Source: Cephaloticoccus sp. | GTDB lineage: Bacteria; Verrucomicrobiota; Verrucomicrobiia; Opitutales; Opitutaceae | Assembly: GCA_030833445.1 (NCBI GenBank) | Contig: JAURHD010000006.1 | Location: forward strand, 102,598-166,597 | Length of the DNA: 64,000 nt | Direction of reading: 5' to 3' | Shown: one piece after another, positions 47,529 to 56,457 of the stretch | Position numbering within the stretch: position 1 is the first letter of the stretch | Layout: each line of letters opens with the position of its first letter | Notes under the pieces: model-generated | Database searches by the model: none | What the model was told of the DNA's origin: nothing | The model's input: the letters and a program-made list of their open reading frames with translations, nothing else | Program-made: the position numbers and the translations under genes

Positions 47529-48788
47529 TCAATGCACCACCGCACTTAACATGGTCCGCACAGTATCATGGAAGCGGGGCAGGTCGGCCGGACTCACGGT
47601 TGCCCCGGGATCGCGGTTCCAACCATGGGCTCCCGGCCATTCGCCCTGTTGCAGGAAACGATCAATCGTGCCGGTCATACCCGCCACATTGATGTAGTCC
47701 TTCTGATCTTTGTCGTCGCGCAGATTGGTCATGCGTTCGGCCGGGAAAGGGGTGATGCGTCCGCTGGAAACATGGGCCAAGTCATTCAGGATCACAAAAG
47801 GCCGTGAATCCACGAGGCTGGTGGCTGGTCGATCGGCTTCGCCCCGCAAATAACGGTGATATGCCAGGTGATTTTCCGTGAGTCCGTCGAAATGACCGAT
47901 GTCTATTCGCTCCACCCGCCCATCCAGCCAACGAATCTCCGCGTGACTACCGACGACGTAGCGAATATCGGCTTTCGCACAATGCACGGTCTCGCAATGG
48001 CTGGTTTGTCCGGCACAGGCATGAGTCACCGCGAAACGCATGGTTTGACCTGCAGTGGTGGTGGCTTGGACGAAAAAGGTATCGGCGCCCTCGATGGCGT
48101 GCGCGCGATAGAGTTCGGCCCGCACGGTGGCAATTTGCGCCCAGCTGGAGATCGATTTTTCGCCGAGCCAGAATAGCATGTTGTGCACAAAATGTGCGTT
48201 CGCATTGCCAAAGCAGGAATCGAGCACCACCCGGTCATTCATCATCAGGCGTCCGGCCCATTTGGCTCGGTAAAAGTAATCGGCAGGTCGCGGCCAATGG
48301 GCCATGAGACTCGCACCGGTGATGGGTCCAAACTCGCCATCGAGCAGTCGTTGTTTTAACGCGAGCCGCGGTCGTTCAACGATGAAGTTGAATGCCACCA
48401 GCGATGCTTTGGTCGCCGTCTTGTCCAACGCGATCATCTCTTCCAATTCGCTATAATCCAGGGTCGGTGGTTTCTCCAGATAGACCGGGACACCCGCTTC
48501 GACACCCGCCCGGTGCATCTCACTATGCAGGTTGATGGGGGTAGGGACGACCATCAGGTCGAGATCATGCCGGCACGCCGCGAGCATCTGTTGATATTCG
48601 GGGAACACGCTCACCCCACGGTTGGTGAACTGCCAATTCTGCTGCTCGGTGGCAAAGGCCGCGGCGTTGGGATCGCAGGTGCAGATCAATTTGGCCAGAT
48701 AGCGCTCTTCAAGTTTGGCTACGGTATTATGGTGCCAGCCGGCGAATCCACCCATGCCGATGATGCCGATGCGGGTGGGATTGCTCAT
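47529..48788 (-). CDS. Gfo/Idh/MocA-family oxidoreductase
   Basis: 419 residues. The N-terminal Rossmann motif is IGIIGMGGFAGWHH; EKPPTLDYSELEEM gives the typical EKP motif of the family. The remaining C-terminal domain (TGASLMAHWPRPADYFYRAKW, continuing in the usual beta-sheet domain) is somewhat long. It probably oxidises a sugar or cyclitol with NAD(P). Its gene is overlapped by 4 bases with the upstream kdsD, so they form an operon, although a direct biochemical link is not established. No signal peptide. Confidence 0.85.
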   Translation of the reverse strand: MSNPTRIGIIGMGGFAGWHHNTVAKLEERYLAKLICTCDPNAAAFATEQQNWQFTNRGVSVFPEYQQMLAACRHDLDLMVVPTPINLHSEMHRAGVEAGVPVYLEKPPTLDYSELEEMIALDKTATKASLVAFNFIVERPRLALKQRLLDGEFGPITGASLMAHWPRPADYFYRAKWAGRLMMNDRVVLDSCFGNANAHFVHNMLFWLGEKSISSWAQIATVRAELYRAHAIEGADTFFVQATTTAGQTMRFAVTHACAGQTSHCETVHCAKADIRYVVGSHAEIRWLDGRVERIDIGHFDGLTENHLAYHRYLRGEADRPATSLVDSRPFVILNDLAHVSSGRITPFPAERMTNLRDDKDQKDYINVAGMTGTIDRFLQQGEWPGAHGWNRDPGATVSPADLPRFHDTVRTMLSAVVH

Positions 48789-49768
48789 AGCATTTTCAAT
48801 TTCGGCAGATCCTGACCATCCACGATGCCGACCGGTTCGCCACGCGCATTCACCACGACCAGATCATCTATCTTGTGCTTTTCAAAAAGGTTCAGTGCGT
48901 CCACGCCCATGGCATCGTCGCGAATGGTCTTGGGGGATTTGGTCATGAATTGGTTTACTGGTTGCTTTAAAAAATCAGGCCCGGTCAACGCACTGCGTCG
49001 AAAGTCGCCGTCGGTCAGAATACCACTCAACTTTCGGGTGCGTTTGTTCACCAAAGCGATGCAGCCACTCTTGGCCTTGGTCATGGCAAGAATAGCTTCC
49101 TGAAGGGTGCCGGTATCGGGCATGATCGGGGCGCGATCACCGGTGCGCATAAGCTCACTGATCTTGACCAGCAGTGACCCGATATTGCCGCCGGGATGAT
49201 TGCGGGCAAAATCATCCCGCGTAAATCCACGGGCTTCCAACAGGACCATCGCCAACGCATCCCCAAGGGCCATGGCGGCCGTGGTGCTCGCGGTCGGGGC
49301 CAAGGCCAGCGGACAGGCCTCCCGGGGCACACGGTAGAGCAGGTGATAATCGGCGTTTTTCGCCAGGTCCGATTTATCATTGCTCGTGAAAGCCACGGTC
49401 TTAACTCCGATTCGCTTAAGTAAGGGCAGCAGTTTGAGCACTTCCGTCTGCCCGCTGTTACTGAGCAAGAATGCCAGATCCCCACTATTGCAGAGCCCCA
49501 AATCGCCGTGCAGCGCTTGGGTGGCATCCAGGAACGACGACGATATCCCCGTGCTGTTGAAGGTTCCGGCTAACTTTTGGGCGATATGGGCGGACTTGCC
49601 GACCCCACTAAAAATCAATTTTCCCCCACTTTGGTAGGTCTGCTCGACCGCTTGGGCGGTTTTAACAAATTCAGCTCCCAATCCCTTCGCGGTTTCAGCC
49701 AGGGCATCCCCTTCGATTCCGATGCATAAGCGAGCGCGTCTGAGAATGGATTTGGGCGTAAGGGACAT
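48785..49768 (-). CDS. kdsD: D-arabinose 5-phosphate isomerase
   Basis: 327 residues. The N-terminal SIS domain has IFSGVGKSAHIAQKLAGTFNS, SSSFLDATQALHGDLG and SNSGQTEVLKLLPLL; two CBS domains follow at the C-terminus, as in KdsD/KpsF/GutQ. It converts ribulose 5-phosphate to arabinose 5-phosphate, the first step to Kdo for LPS or capsule. This suits a Gram-negative envelope and the GT9 enzyme at 4-5 kb. It overlaps the Gfo/Idh gene. No other Kdo gene is in the window. Confidence 0.93.
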   Translation of the reverse strand: MSLTPKSILRRARLCIGIEGDALAETAKGLGAEFVKTAQAVEQTYQSGGKLIFSGVGKSAHIAQKLAGTFNSTGISSSFLDATQALHGDLGLCNSGDLAFLLSNSGQTEVLKLLPLLKRIGVKTVAFTSNDKSDLAKNADYHLLYRVPREACPLALAPTASTTAAMALGDALAMVLLEARGFTRDDFARNHPGGNIGSLLVKISELMRTGDRAPIMPDTGTLQEAILAMTKAKSGCIALVNKRTRKLSGILTDGDFRRSALTGPDFLKQPVNQFMTKSPKTIRDDAMGVDALNLFEKHKIDDLVVVNARGEPVGIVDGQDLPKLKML

Positions 49769-49841
49769 TTAGAGTTTGTGTCGCGGGAACAGGTTGCGGA
49801 ATTTACGCCTTAGACTGCTCCGTTCAATCCCTTTCCCGCTC

Positions 49842-50693
49842 GTGACGCCATTCCGTTCGCCAATTTATCGTTTCCTTGGGCTGCTGTCTATGGTCGCAAT
49901 GCTCTTGTTTGCCGGCTGCGAACGGCAGGCTGGTCAACCTTTGGGCTCCGAGATTGATGAATCCGACTACCGAATGGGCCAGAAATTGGTGAAGCAGGGC
50001 CGAAGTCAGGAGGCGTTGGCGGCATATCTTCGGGTCATTGAAAAACGCGGCGATGCTGCGCCGGAGTCGCATCTGGAGGCGGGGATTATCTGCCTGCAGC
50101 AGATCAAGGATCCCATCGCGGCCATTTATCATTTCCGCAAATACCTCGAAAGACAGCCCAATTCACCGCAGGCCACCCAAGTCCGGGGTTTGGTCGAAAG
50201 CGCCAAGCGTGAATTTGCGCGCACCCTGCCGGCCAATCCGATGGAAAATCAATCCGAGCGACTCGACATGATTGAGCAGGTTGGCCAACTGCAGCGTGAA
50301 AATGAACAGCTCCGGGCCGAGTTGGCGATTATGCGCGGCAACGCCGTGCAACCTACAGTGAATCGCATGCGGGTCCCCACGGACACAACGAGCAATTCCG
50401 TGATGTCCACCCCGCCGCCGACGGATAACTCGCCCATTTCGCTTTCGCCGGAACCGCTCACCGAAGTGCCGACTACGGTGCCCGACCTTGAACCGCCCCA
50501 ACGTCCCACGGCCACTACCGCGGCCAACGCCAATGTGCGCCGGCATGTGGTGACCAAGGGTGACACACTTTTCAGCTTGGCCCAACGCTACTACAACAAT
50601 CGGTCCCGTTGGCGGGATATTTTCGAAGCCAACCGCGATAAAATGGCCAATGAGAATTCCCTCCAGATTGGGATGGAGCTTCGGATTCCCTAG
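49842..50693 (+). CDS. LysM-domain lipoprotein with tetratricopeptide-like region
   Basis: About 283 residues from the GTG at 49842. A lipoprotein-like signal ends in LLFAGC. Residues ~50-130 are helical and TPR-like (YRMGQKLVKQGRSQEALAAYL, AIYHFRKYLERQPNSPQA), followed by a short coiled coil (LQRENEQLRAELA), a Pro/Thr-rich linker and a C-terminal LysM domain (HVVTKGDTLFSLAQRYYNNR to ELRIP) that binds peptidoglycan. It probably tethers an envelope complex to the cell wall. A TTG at 49776 would be a longer alternative. It is divergent from kdsD. Confidence 0.78.
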   Translation: MTPFRSPIYRFLGLLSMVAMLLFAGCERQAGQPLGSEIDESDYRMGQKLVKQGRSQEALAAYLRVIEKRGDAAPESHLEAGIICLQQIKDPIAAIYHFRKYLERQPNSPQATQVRGLVESAKREFARTLPANPMENQSERLDMIEQVGQLQRENEQLRAELAIMRGNAVQPTVNRMRVPTDTTSNSVMSTPPPTDNSPISLSPEPLTEVPTTVPDLEPPQRPTATTAANANVRRHVVTKGDTLFSLAQRYYNNRSRWRDIFEANRDKMANENSLQIGMELRIP

Positions 50694-50700
50694 GCTTCTG

Positions 50701-51468
50701 CTACGCGTTCAAACTTGAGCGGAGTGCGCGCACTTCGGAGAGGAGATCGCGGGCGGCCGTCAAGGTGGCATCCGAACTGGATTCGGCCGAATGGGGACTG
50801 CCGGCTTCATCCGGATCGTTCAGACCGAAATCGCGGAATTTTTTCAATCGGGCGAGAATCAGATCCCGCAGTTCGTGGGAATTATCCACGCCATGAAAGG
50901 TGGCATGATGCATGGAATCAGTGGTTTTCCCTTTGGGTCCGGCATCGCCCCCACCGCCGGCTGATTGCACATGCACATCGGCGATCCTTAGCAGGCGCTG
51001 TAACGGGCCTTGTTTGACTTCAACCTGCTGGAGGTTAGCGAAACTCATCGTTGATTCCTGCAGGCTGAACAAACCGGTGCGAATACGCAGGCTGCGATCG
51101 GTGACGATATACCAGTGCTGCTCATAATCGAGGCGCACGGCGGCAAGGGTGACTGGGATCTGCAGGATGAAGATTACGATGGCCGCATATTCGGCCCACT
51201 TGATCAGGTTCATGGTCCATTCCGGCCAGCGGGCCAGTTTACGCGCCAGATTGCCGCGATCCCGACGGTTTTCTTTGGTCTTGGTTGCGGACTTTTCCGT
51301 GCTGCCACTGTCGGGCTTATCTTCCGGGGATATCGCTGCCGCCGTGGAGATGTTGGAACGGAAGGAGGAGATTTCGGTCGTGAGATTATTGATAAACCAG
51401 AGGGAGAAACAGATGCCGATGATCTGCACCCTCACTGGGGCCGGCCTGTTGATCTGGGCCGTGATCAA
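50701..51468 (-). CDS. Membrane protein with bacterial PH (YdbS/bPH2) domain
   Basis: Up to 255 residues. One or two hydrophobic segments near the N-terminus (VQIIGICFSLWFI) and another at about 90-110 (AEYAAIVIFILQIPVTL) precede the bPH2 domain: WYIVTDRSLRIRTGLFSLQES, SFANLQQVEVKQGPLQRLLRIADVHVQSA (shown in part). A glycine-rich loop and an acidic C-terminal tail follow. The start is uncertain: the frame opens with a TTG at 51468, and GTG codons at 51435 and 51429 are as likely. Function unknown; bPH2 proteins are envelope proteins of mostly undetermined role. Confidence 0.7.
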   Translation of the reverse strand: MITAQINRPAPVRVQIIGICFSLWFINNLTTEISSFRSNISTAAAISPEDKPDSGSTEKSATKTKENRRDRGNLARKLARWPEWTMNLIKWAEYAAIVIFILQIPVTLAAVRLDYEQHWYIVTDRSLRIRTGLFSLQESTMSFANLQQVEVKQGPLQRLLRIADVHVQSAGGGGDAGPKGKTTDSMHHATFHGVDNSHELRDLILARLKKFRDFGLNDPDEAGSPHSAESSSDATLTAARDLLSEVRALRSSLNA

Positions 51469-51520
51469 ACTGTTGCACTAAAGCCTTTCCCCCTGGTGGG
51501 GAATTGCCGAGGCTGTCTCA

Positions 51521-52792
51521 ATGGGTTTGAACAAGCCGACTCTCCGGGAAGCGTGGCGGTTTTGGCTGAAGCTTGGGCTGCTCAGTTTTGGTGGCCCGGC
51601 CGGCCAGATAGCCATCATGCACCGTGAATTGGTCGATCGGAAAAAGTGGATCGAGGAATCCCGGTTTCTACATGCCTTGAACTTTTGCATGCTCCTGCCC
51701 GGACCGGAAGCGACCCAACTCGCGACCTACTGCGGCTGGTTGTTACACGGTATCCGCGGCGCCCTGACCGCCGGTTTATTGTTTATCCTGCCGGCGATTG
51801 GACTGCTTTGGGGATTGAGCTGGGTCTATATGGTTTATGGAACCCTGCCGGCCGTAGCGGCGATCTTCCATGGTTTGAAAGCGGCCGTGCTGGCGATTGT
51901 TGTGGTGGCTTTATGCAGAGTGGCCCGACGTGCACTCAAAACCACGGTCGCCTGGATTTTGGCCACAATGGCATTTGTCGGACTCTACCTTTTCCAACTG
52001 CCATTCCCTTTTATCGTCTTTGGCACCTTACTGGTTGGTTTTGTCGGTGGCCGGATTTGGCCGCGTCAATTTGGTGTGGCCAATCAACCCGTTGCCGACG
52101 CGCTGGAGCCTGCGATGCCCGTTAATCCCTACACGACATTGAAAATTGTTTTGGTGGGGGGAGTGCTCTGGTTTGCACCCGTGCTGATCGCGGGATTGAG
52201 CCAAGGATGGCAGGGAACCCTGGCGCAACAGGGATGGTTTTTTAGCAAAGCCGCCGTCGTTACTTTTGGCGGCGCCTATGCCGTGCTGCCTTATGTTGCG
52301 CAACAGGCGGTGGAAAATTATCACTGGCTGAGTCCGGCCCAGATGCTCGATGGCTTGGGTTTGGCGGAGACCACCCCCGGGCCCTTGATTATGGTGCTGC
52401 AGTTCGTCGGGTTTACCGGTGGCTGGCAGCAACCCGGTGCCATGTCGCAACTGGGTGCTGCCACTTTGAGTGCGCTCATGACCACTTGGGTTACGTTTGT
52501 GCCGACCTATTTGTTTATTCTGGTCGGGGCGCCCTACGTGGAGCGTCTGCGGTCCGATGCGCGGCTCAGTGCCGCTTTGGCCGCGGTGACGGCCGCCGTG
52601 GTGGGGGTGATCCTGAATTTGGCGGTCTGGTTTGGTCATCACGTCTTCCTGCCGATGTCCGGAAGCATTGATTGGTTTGCCGTGGTGGTTTGTGCCGCCG
52701 GATTTGCGGCCATGCAGTGGGCCAAGTGGGAGGTCATTCCGGTGGTGATTTCAGGCGGTGTGCTTGGTTTGCTTTGGGGTTGGTTGGCGTGA
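51521..52792 (+). CDS. chrA: ChrA-type chromate transporter (long chain)
   Basis: 423 residues, two homologous halves as in the long-chain CHR family. Each half starts with a helix-loop like FWLKLGLLSFGGPAGQIAIM (first) and FFSKAAVVTFGGAYAVLPYV (second), with FGGP/FGGA and the LLPGPEATQL/AETTPGPLIM motifs conserved. It has about ten predicted spans and probably exports chromate with proton exchange; CHR members that carry other anions are known. It overlaps the next gene by 4 bases (GTGA). Confidence 0.93.
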   Translation: MGLNKPTLREAWRFWLKLGLLSFGGPAGQIAIMHRELVDRKKWIEESRFLHALNFCMLLPGPEATQLATYCGWLLHGIRGALTAGLLFILPAIGLLWGLSWVYMVYGTLPAVAAIFHGLKAAVLAIVVVALCRVARRALKTTVAWILATMAFVGLYLFQLPFPFIVFGTLLVGFVGGRIWPRQFGVANQPVADALEPAMPVNPYTTLKIVLVGGVLWFAPVLIAGLSQGWQGTLAQQGWFFSKAAVVTFGGAYAVLPYVAQQAVENYHWLSPAQMLDGLGLAETTPGPLIMVLQFVGFTGGWQQPGAMSQLGAATLSALMTTWVTFVPTYLFILVGAPYVERLRSDARLSAALAAVTAAVVGVILNLAVWFGHHVFLPMSGSIDWFAVVVCAAGFAAMQWAKWEVIPVVISGGVLGLLWGWLA

Positions 52793-53532
52793 AGATGAAT
52801 CGCTCACCTGCATGGCGGCAGACTATCCATCCCGTCCGCGGATTGATGGGCAGCTGCCATTTGTTGGTCGGGCCGGATCGTGAGGTCGTGTTGCTTGATA
52901 CCGGCTTGGTGGGGGAGCCGATGTTTATACGCCGTCGATTACGGCTGCACGGGCTGGGTCCAACTGATGTGAAGGCGATTTTGCTGACCCACGGGCATCT
53001 GGATCATGCGGGAAACGTGGCGTGGGCCCGGCGGTGGACGGGGGCGCCGGTATATGCGCATCCATTGGATCAGGTGCATATCGACGGCACGTATCCATAC
53101 ACGGGCATCAACCGCTGGTGTGGCCGTTTGGAACGGGCCGGAAGGGCGGTGTTTGGGATCGGGCAACCCGTGCCGATTGACGTTCCTCTGGTGGATGGCG
53201 CAGAACTGCCTTTTTGGGGCGGGTTACGGGTGGTGCATCTGCCCGGTCACACCTTGGGGCACTGCGGATTTTACAGCGCACGGCATGACGTGCTGTTCAG
53301 TGGTGATTTGTTCGCGAGTTATTTTTTCAATGTGCATTTGCCGCCGCCTATCCTGAACTGTGCGCCGCAACTGATCCCGGGCAGTCTGGAGAAAGCGCGG
53401 CAACTGAATCCGCGTTACATCATCCCGCAGCACTTCGATGTTTTGGATGGTGAGCTACACCGCCGGCGTTTCGATCGGTTGTTGCGCAAACTCGCGATGC
53501 GATCCCGGCGGCGCGCTAATCCCGCCATTTGA
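52789..53532 (+). CDS. Metallo-beta-lactamase-fold hydrolase
   Basis: About 247 residues. Metal ligands of the fold are in ILLTHGHLDHAGN (HxHxDH), HLPGHTLGHCGF and LFSGDLF, with a C-terminal His in IIPQHFDVLD. It is a general MBL hydrolase, perhaps of a glyoxalase II- or thiolesterase-like type; the substrate cannot be named. The GTG at 52789 overlaps the chrA stop and gives coupling; an ATG at 52795 is an alternative. It ends four bases from the convergent sufS. Confidence 0.87.
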   Translation: MKMNRSPAWRQTIHPVRGLMGSCHLLVGPDREVVLLDTGLVGEPMFIRRRLRLHGLGPTDVKAILLTHGHLDHAGNVAWARRWTGAPVYAHPLDQVHIDGTYPYTGINRWCGRLERAGRAVFGIGQPVPIDVPLVDGAELPFWGGLRVVHLPGHTLGHCGFYSARHDVLFSGDLFASYFFNVHLPPPILNCAPQLIPGSLEKARQLNPRYIIPQHFDVLDGELHRRRFDRLLRKLAMRSRRRANPAI

Positions 53533-53535
53533 GCG

Positions 53536-54768
53536 CTATTCAGAACCGAAGAACTTCTGGATACGGCGCATCGAGGCCACCAGCACATCGATTTCCTCGG
53601 CCGTATTGTAGAGGTAAAAACTCGCGCGGGTGGTGCTGGTGAGTCCGAGTTTGCGCATGAGCGGCTGATTGCAGTGATGGCCGCCGCGCAGAGCCAGACC
53701 ATCCTCATCCGCGAACGTCACGACGTCGTGGGCGTGCACGTCCTTGAAGGCGAAGCTCACGAGACCCGCGCGTTCACCGGTCGGACCGAGCAGACGAATG
53801 CCGGGGATTTCGCTGAGTTTTTGGTAGGCGAGCTGACCCAATTCATTCGAATGCTTGGCAATGACCGCGCGGTCGACTGCGTCGAGATAATCACAGGCGG
53901 CACCCAGCGCGATGGCGTCGGCTACATTGGGCGTGCCGGCCTCGAAGCGCTCGGGGGAGGGTTTCCACGTGGCGCCCTTGTAATCCACCGTCACCACCAT
54001 GCCGCCACCGGTTTCATCCGGCGCGAGTTTGTCGAGCAGCGCGCGACGTCCGTAGAGGACGCCGATGCCGGTGGGTCCGCACATCTTGTGGCCGGAGAAG
54101 GCGAGAAAATCACAATCAAGGTCCTGCACATCCACCGGCATGTGGCCGATGGATTGGGCGGCGTCGATCACGGTGATCGCACCGACCGCGCGGGCCTTGC
54201 GGCACAATTCCTTCGCGGGATTGATCGTGCCCAGAGAATTTGAAATGTGAGTGAAGGCGAAGAGCTTCACGTCCTTGGTCAGCAATTGATCGAGCGCGGC
54301 GAGATCGAGTCCGCCTTCAGCATTTTCGCCAAGCACGGGCACATATTTTAACGTCGCGCCACTGGCCTTGGCCGCCTGTTGCCACGGCACGAGGTTGGAA
54401 TGATGTTCCATCTCGGTCGTCAATACGACGTCGCCGGGTTTGAGGTGAGCGTGGCTCCAGCTGCGGGCCACGATATTGATGCTCTCGGTCGTGCCGCGCG
54501 TGAAAATAATTTCCGCCGGATCGGCCGCATTGATGAATTGGGCGACCCGGGCGCGGGCGCCCTCATAGGCGTTGGTTGCCCGCATGGACAAGGCATGCAG
54601 CCCGCGGTGGACGTTGCTGTTGTCGCGCTCGTAATAGTTCACGAGCGCCTCAATCACGCTGCGCGGCTTTTGCGCCGTGGCCGCATTATCCAGATAGACG
54701 AGCGGCTTGCCGTTAACCTGCTGATGGAGCACCGGGAAGTCGGCGCGAATGGTTTTCCAGTCGGGCAT
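53536..54768 (-). CDS. sufS: Cysteine desulfurase SufS
   Basis: 410 residues, class V aminotransferase fold. PLP binds Lys228 in AFSGHKMCGPTGIG; the catalytic cysteine is Cys366 in RGGHHCNQPLM (group II desulfurase). YLDNAATAQKP at the N-terminus is typical. It mobilises sulfur from cysteine as a persulfide for Fe-S cluster assembly. sufU lies 93 bases upstream on the same strand, so they form a two-gene unit. SufBCD genes are not in this window. Confidence 0.97.
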   Translation of the reverse strand: MPDWKTIRADFPVLHQQVNGKPLVYLDNAATAQKPRSVIEALVNYYERDNSNVHRGLHALSMRATNAYEGARARVAQFINAADPAEIIFTRGTTESINIVARSWSHAHLKPGDVVLTTEMEHHSNLVPWQQAAKASGATLKYVPVLGENAEGGLDLAALDQLLTKDVKLFAFTHISNSLGTINPAKELCRKARAVGAITVIDAAQSIGHMPVDVQDLDCDFLAFSGHKMCGPTGIGVLYGRRALLDKLAPDETGGGMVVTVDYKGATWKPSPERFEAGTPNVADAIALGAACDYLDAVDRAVIAKHSNELGQLAYQKLSEIPGIRLLGPTGERAGLVSFAFKDVHAHDVVTFADEDGLALRGGHHCNQPLMRKLGLTSTTRASFYLYNTAEEIDVLVASMRRIQKFFGSE

Positions 54769-54861
54769 GGTAAATATCGTTCTGCTTAATCTTTATCTTA
54801 ATCGTTCTCCAGTCGGGTCCGAAAAGGACGAAAGATCACGAGAAAGAGAAAGCATCATGGG

Positions 54862-55314
54862 TTAGTCGGTGTGGCTTTCAGTCGTGGCCGGTTGCTCGTC
54901 CCCTTTGAGGGCATTGAGGGCCGCGTGCCAGCCCAGCGTCGCGCATTTGATCCGGGCGGGGAAAGCGTGCACGCCGGCGAAGGCCGCCACATCGCTGATT
55001 TCCTCGGGCTCCTTGCCGCTGGTCACGATTTCATGAAAATCCTTGAACATGGCCTCGGCCTCCGCCGCCGTCTTGCCCTTCAATTGGGTGGTCATCAGCG
55101 ATGCACTGGCCTGCGAGATGGCGCAGCCGGAGCCATCAAAGGAGATGTCTTGGATACGATCGCCGTCGAGGTTGAGGTAGACGCTGCATTGATCGCCGCA
55201 GGACGGATTGTCCCCGTGCGCCACGCGGTTGGCCGTGGGCAGTTTGCCCCGGTTGCGGGGCCGGCGATTATGGTCGAGAATGACCTGTTGGTAGAGGTCA
55301 GAAAGGTCGGACAT
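54862..55314 (-). CDS. sufU: SufU-type iron-sulfur cluster assembly protein
   Basis: 150 residues. Conserved ligands are Cys39-Gly-Asp41 (NPSCGDQ), Cys64 (DGSGCAISQASASL) and Cys124 (RIKCATLGW), the set that binds zinc in SufU. In Gram-positive bacteria SufU accepts sulfur from SufS; its presence beside sufS shows this type of SUF system here. The C-terminus is short and polar. Both neighbouring starts lack a Shine-Dalgarno sequence. Confidence 0.95.
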   Translation of the reverse strand: MSDLSDLYQQVILDHNRRPRNRGKLPTANRVAHGDNPSCGDQCSVYLNLDGDRIQDISFDGSGCAISQASASLMTTQLKGKTAAEAEAMFKDFHEIVTSGKEPEEISDVAAFAGVHAFPARIKCATLGWHAALNALKGDEQPATTESHTD

Positions 55315-55387
55315 GGGTGGACACTAGCGCAAACTGGCGTTTGCGCAAAGCCGGGTTTTCATTTTACGCGGCATATCCCGCCGACCC

Positions 55388-56440
55388 TCAATCGAAGCTG
55401 ACCGGCTTGCCGGTATCGGCCGAAGCGTAGAAAGCATCGGCGATCCGGGCGAAAAGCAGGCCGTCCTGCAGGGAGGTGTTGGGCTTGTGCTTTGCGAGAA
55501 TCGAATCGACGAAATCGAATACGACGCCGTCGTGCTCGGCGCCGCTGCCGGATTCTTCGCCTTCCCAGATCGCGGTCGTCTTGGTGCCGGTGCCGGGATT
55601 GGGCTGGGTCAGCATCAGGCTGGCGGAGGTGTAGCGCAGCATTTGCAGGTCCAGCGCACCCTTGTCACCGCTGATTTGCCAGATGCTGTTGGCGGGCAGG
55701 GAGGAGAATTCGGCGCGTTCGTAGTTGAGCACGCAGCCTTCGGCAAAGGTTACCAAGCCGACAATATGGGTTTCGGCATCGGAGCCCTTGGCGGCATAGG
55801 CGCGGAACGCCTCCGGCACCTGCCAGGTCTGGGCGAGGGCATATTGGGGAGTGAGTTTGAAATCGACGAGGCCGAGCAGGTAGTCGAGGTCGTAGCAGCC
55901 CCAATTGACGAAGATACCGCCGCCGTTGAGGTCGCGGCGCAGGCGCCAGACCGGCGGATTGGGATTCGGCTCGTCGGATGGCTTGGTCACGCCCCGGCAG
56001 GTGATGGTGCGGATCTTGCCGAGTCCGCCCGAGCGAATGAAGGCAGTGGCGGCCTTGGCGGATTCGAACGAGCGGTAACGCGAGGAGCAGCAGGCACCGA
56101 CGAGGTCACCTTGCGCGGCGATCATGGTGCGAACTTCGGCTGCGTTCATCCCGATGGGTTTTTCGGTGAGGACGTGCTTGCCGTTTTTAAACGCCTCGAC
56201 GGCGAGCGGACCGCGGATGTTGGCGGGCAGGGCGAGGATCACGGCGTCAATACTGGGATCGCGTAAAAGCGCTCCGGCGTCGGTGCTCCAGCGCTCGATG
56301 CCGAACTCCTCCGCCGTCTTTTGGGCAACCTCGCTGCGCACATCACAGACGACGGCGGCTCGGGCGGTTTTAAGTTTGGCGAGGGCGCGCAAATGAAATT
56401 GCGCGATGACGCCGCATCCGATGATGGCGATGTTCAGCAT
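55388..56440 (-). CDS. Gfo/Idh/MocA-family oxidoreductase
   Basis: 350 residues from the ATG at 56440. The Rossmann motif is IAIIGCGVIAQFH and the catalytic/nucleotide motif is HVLTEKPIGMNAAEV (EKP). The C-terminal dehydrogenase domain has GGGIFVNWGCYDLDYLLGL, with Asp and Asn-rich substrate positions. It probably oxidises a hexose, inositol or amino-sugar derivative. It is divergent from the AraC-type regulator 17 bases away, so the two most likely share a regulatory region and the regulator may control it. Confidence 0.88.
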   Translation of the reverse strand: MLNIAIIGCGVIAQFHLRALAKLKTARAAVVCDVRSEVAQKTAEEFGIERWSTDAGALLRDPSIDAVILALPANIRGPLAVEAFKNGKHVLTEKPIGMNAAEVRTMIAAQGDLVGACCSSRYRSFESAKAATAFIRSGGLGKIRTITCRGVTKPSDEPNPNPPVWRLRRDLNGGGIFVNWGCYDLDYLLGLVDFKLTPQYALAQTWQVPEAFRAYAAKGSDAETHIVGLVTFAEGCVLNYERAEFSSLPANSIWQISGDKGALDLQMLRYTSASLMLTQPNPGTGTKTTAIWEGEESGSGAEHDGVVFDFVDSILAKHKPNTSLQDGLLFARIADAFYASADTGKPVSFD

Positions 56441-56457
56441 GACAAATTGGTTTTGGG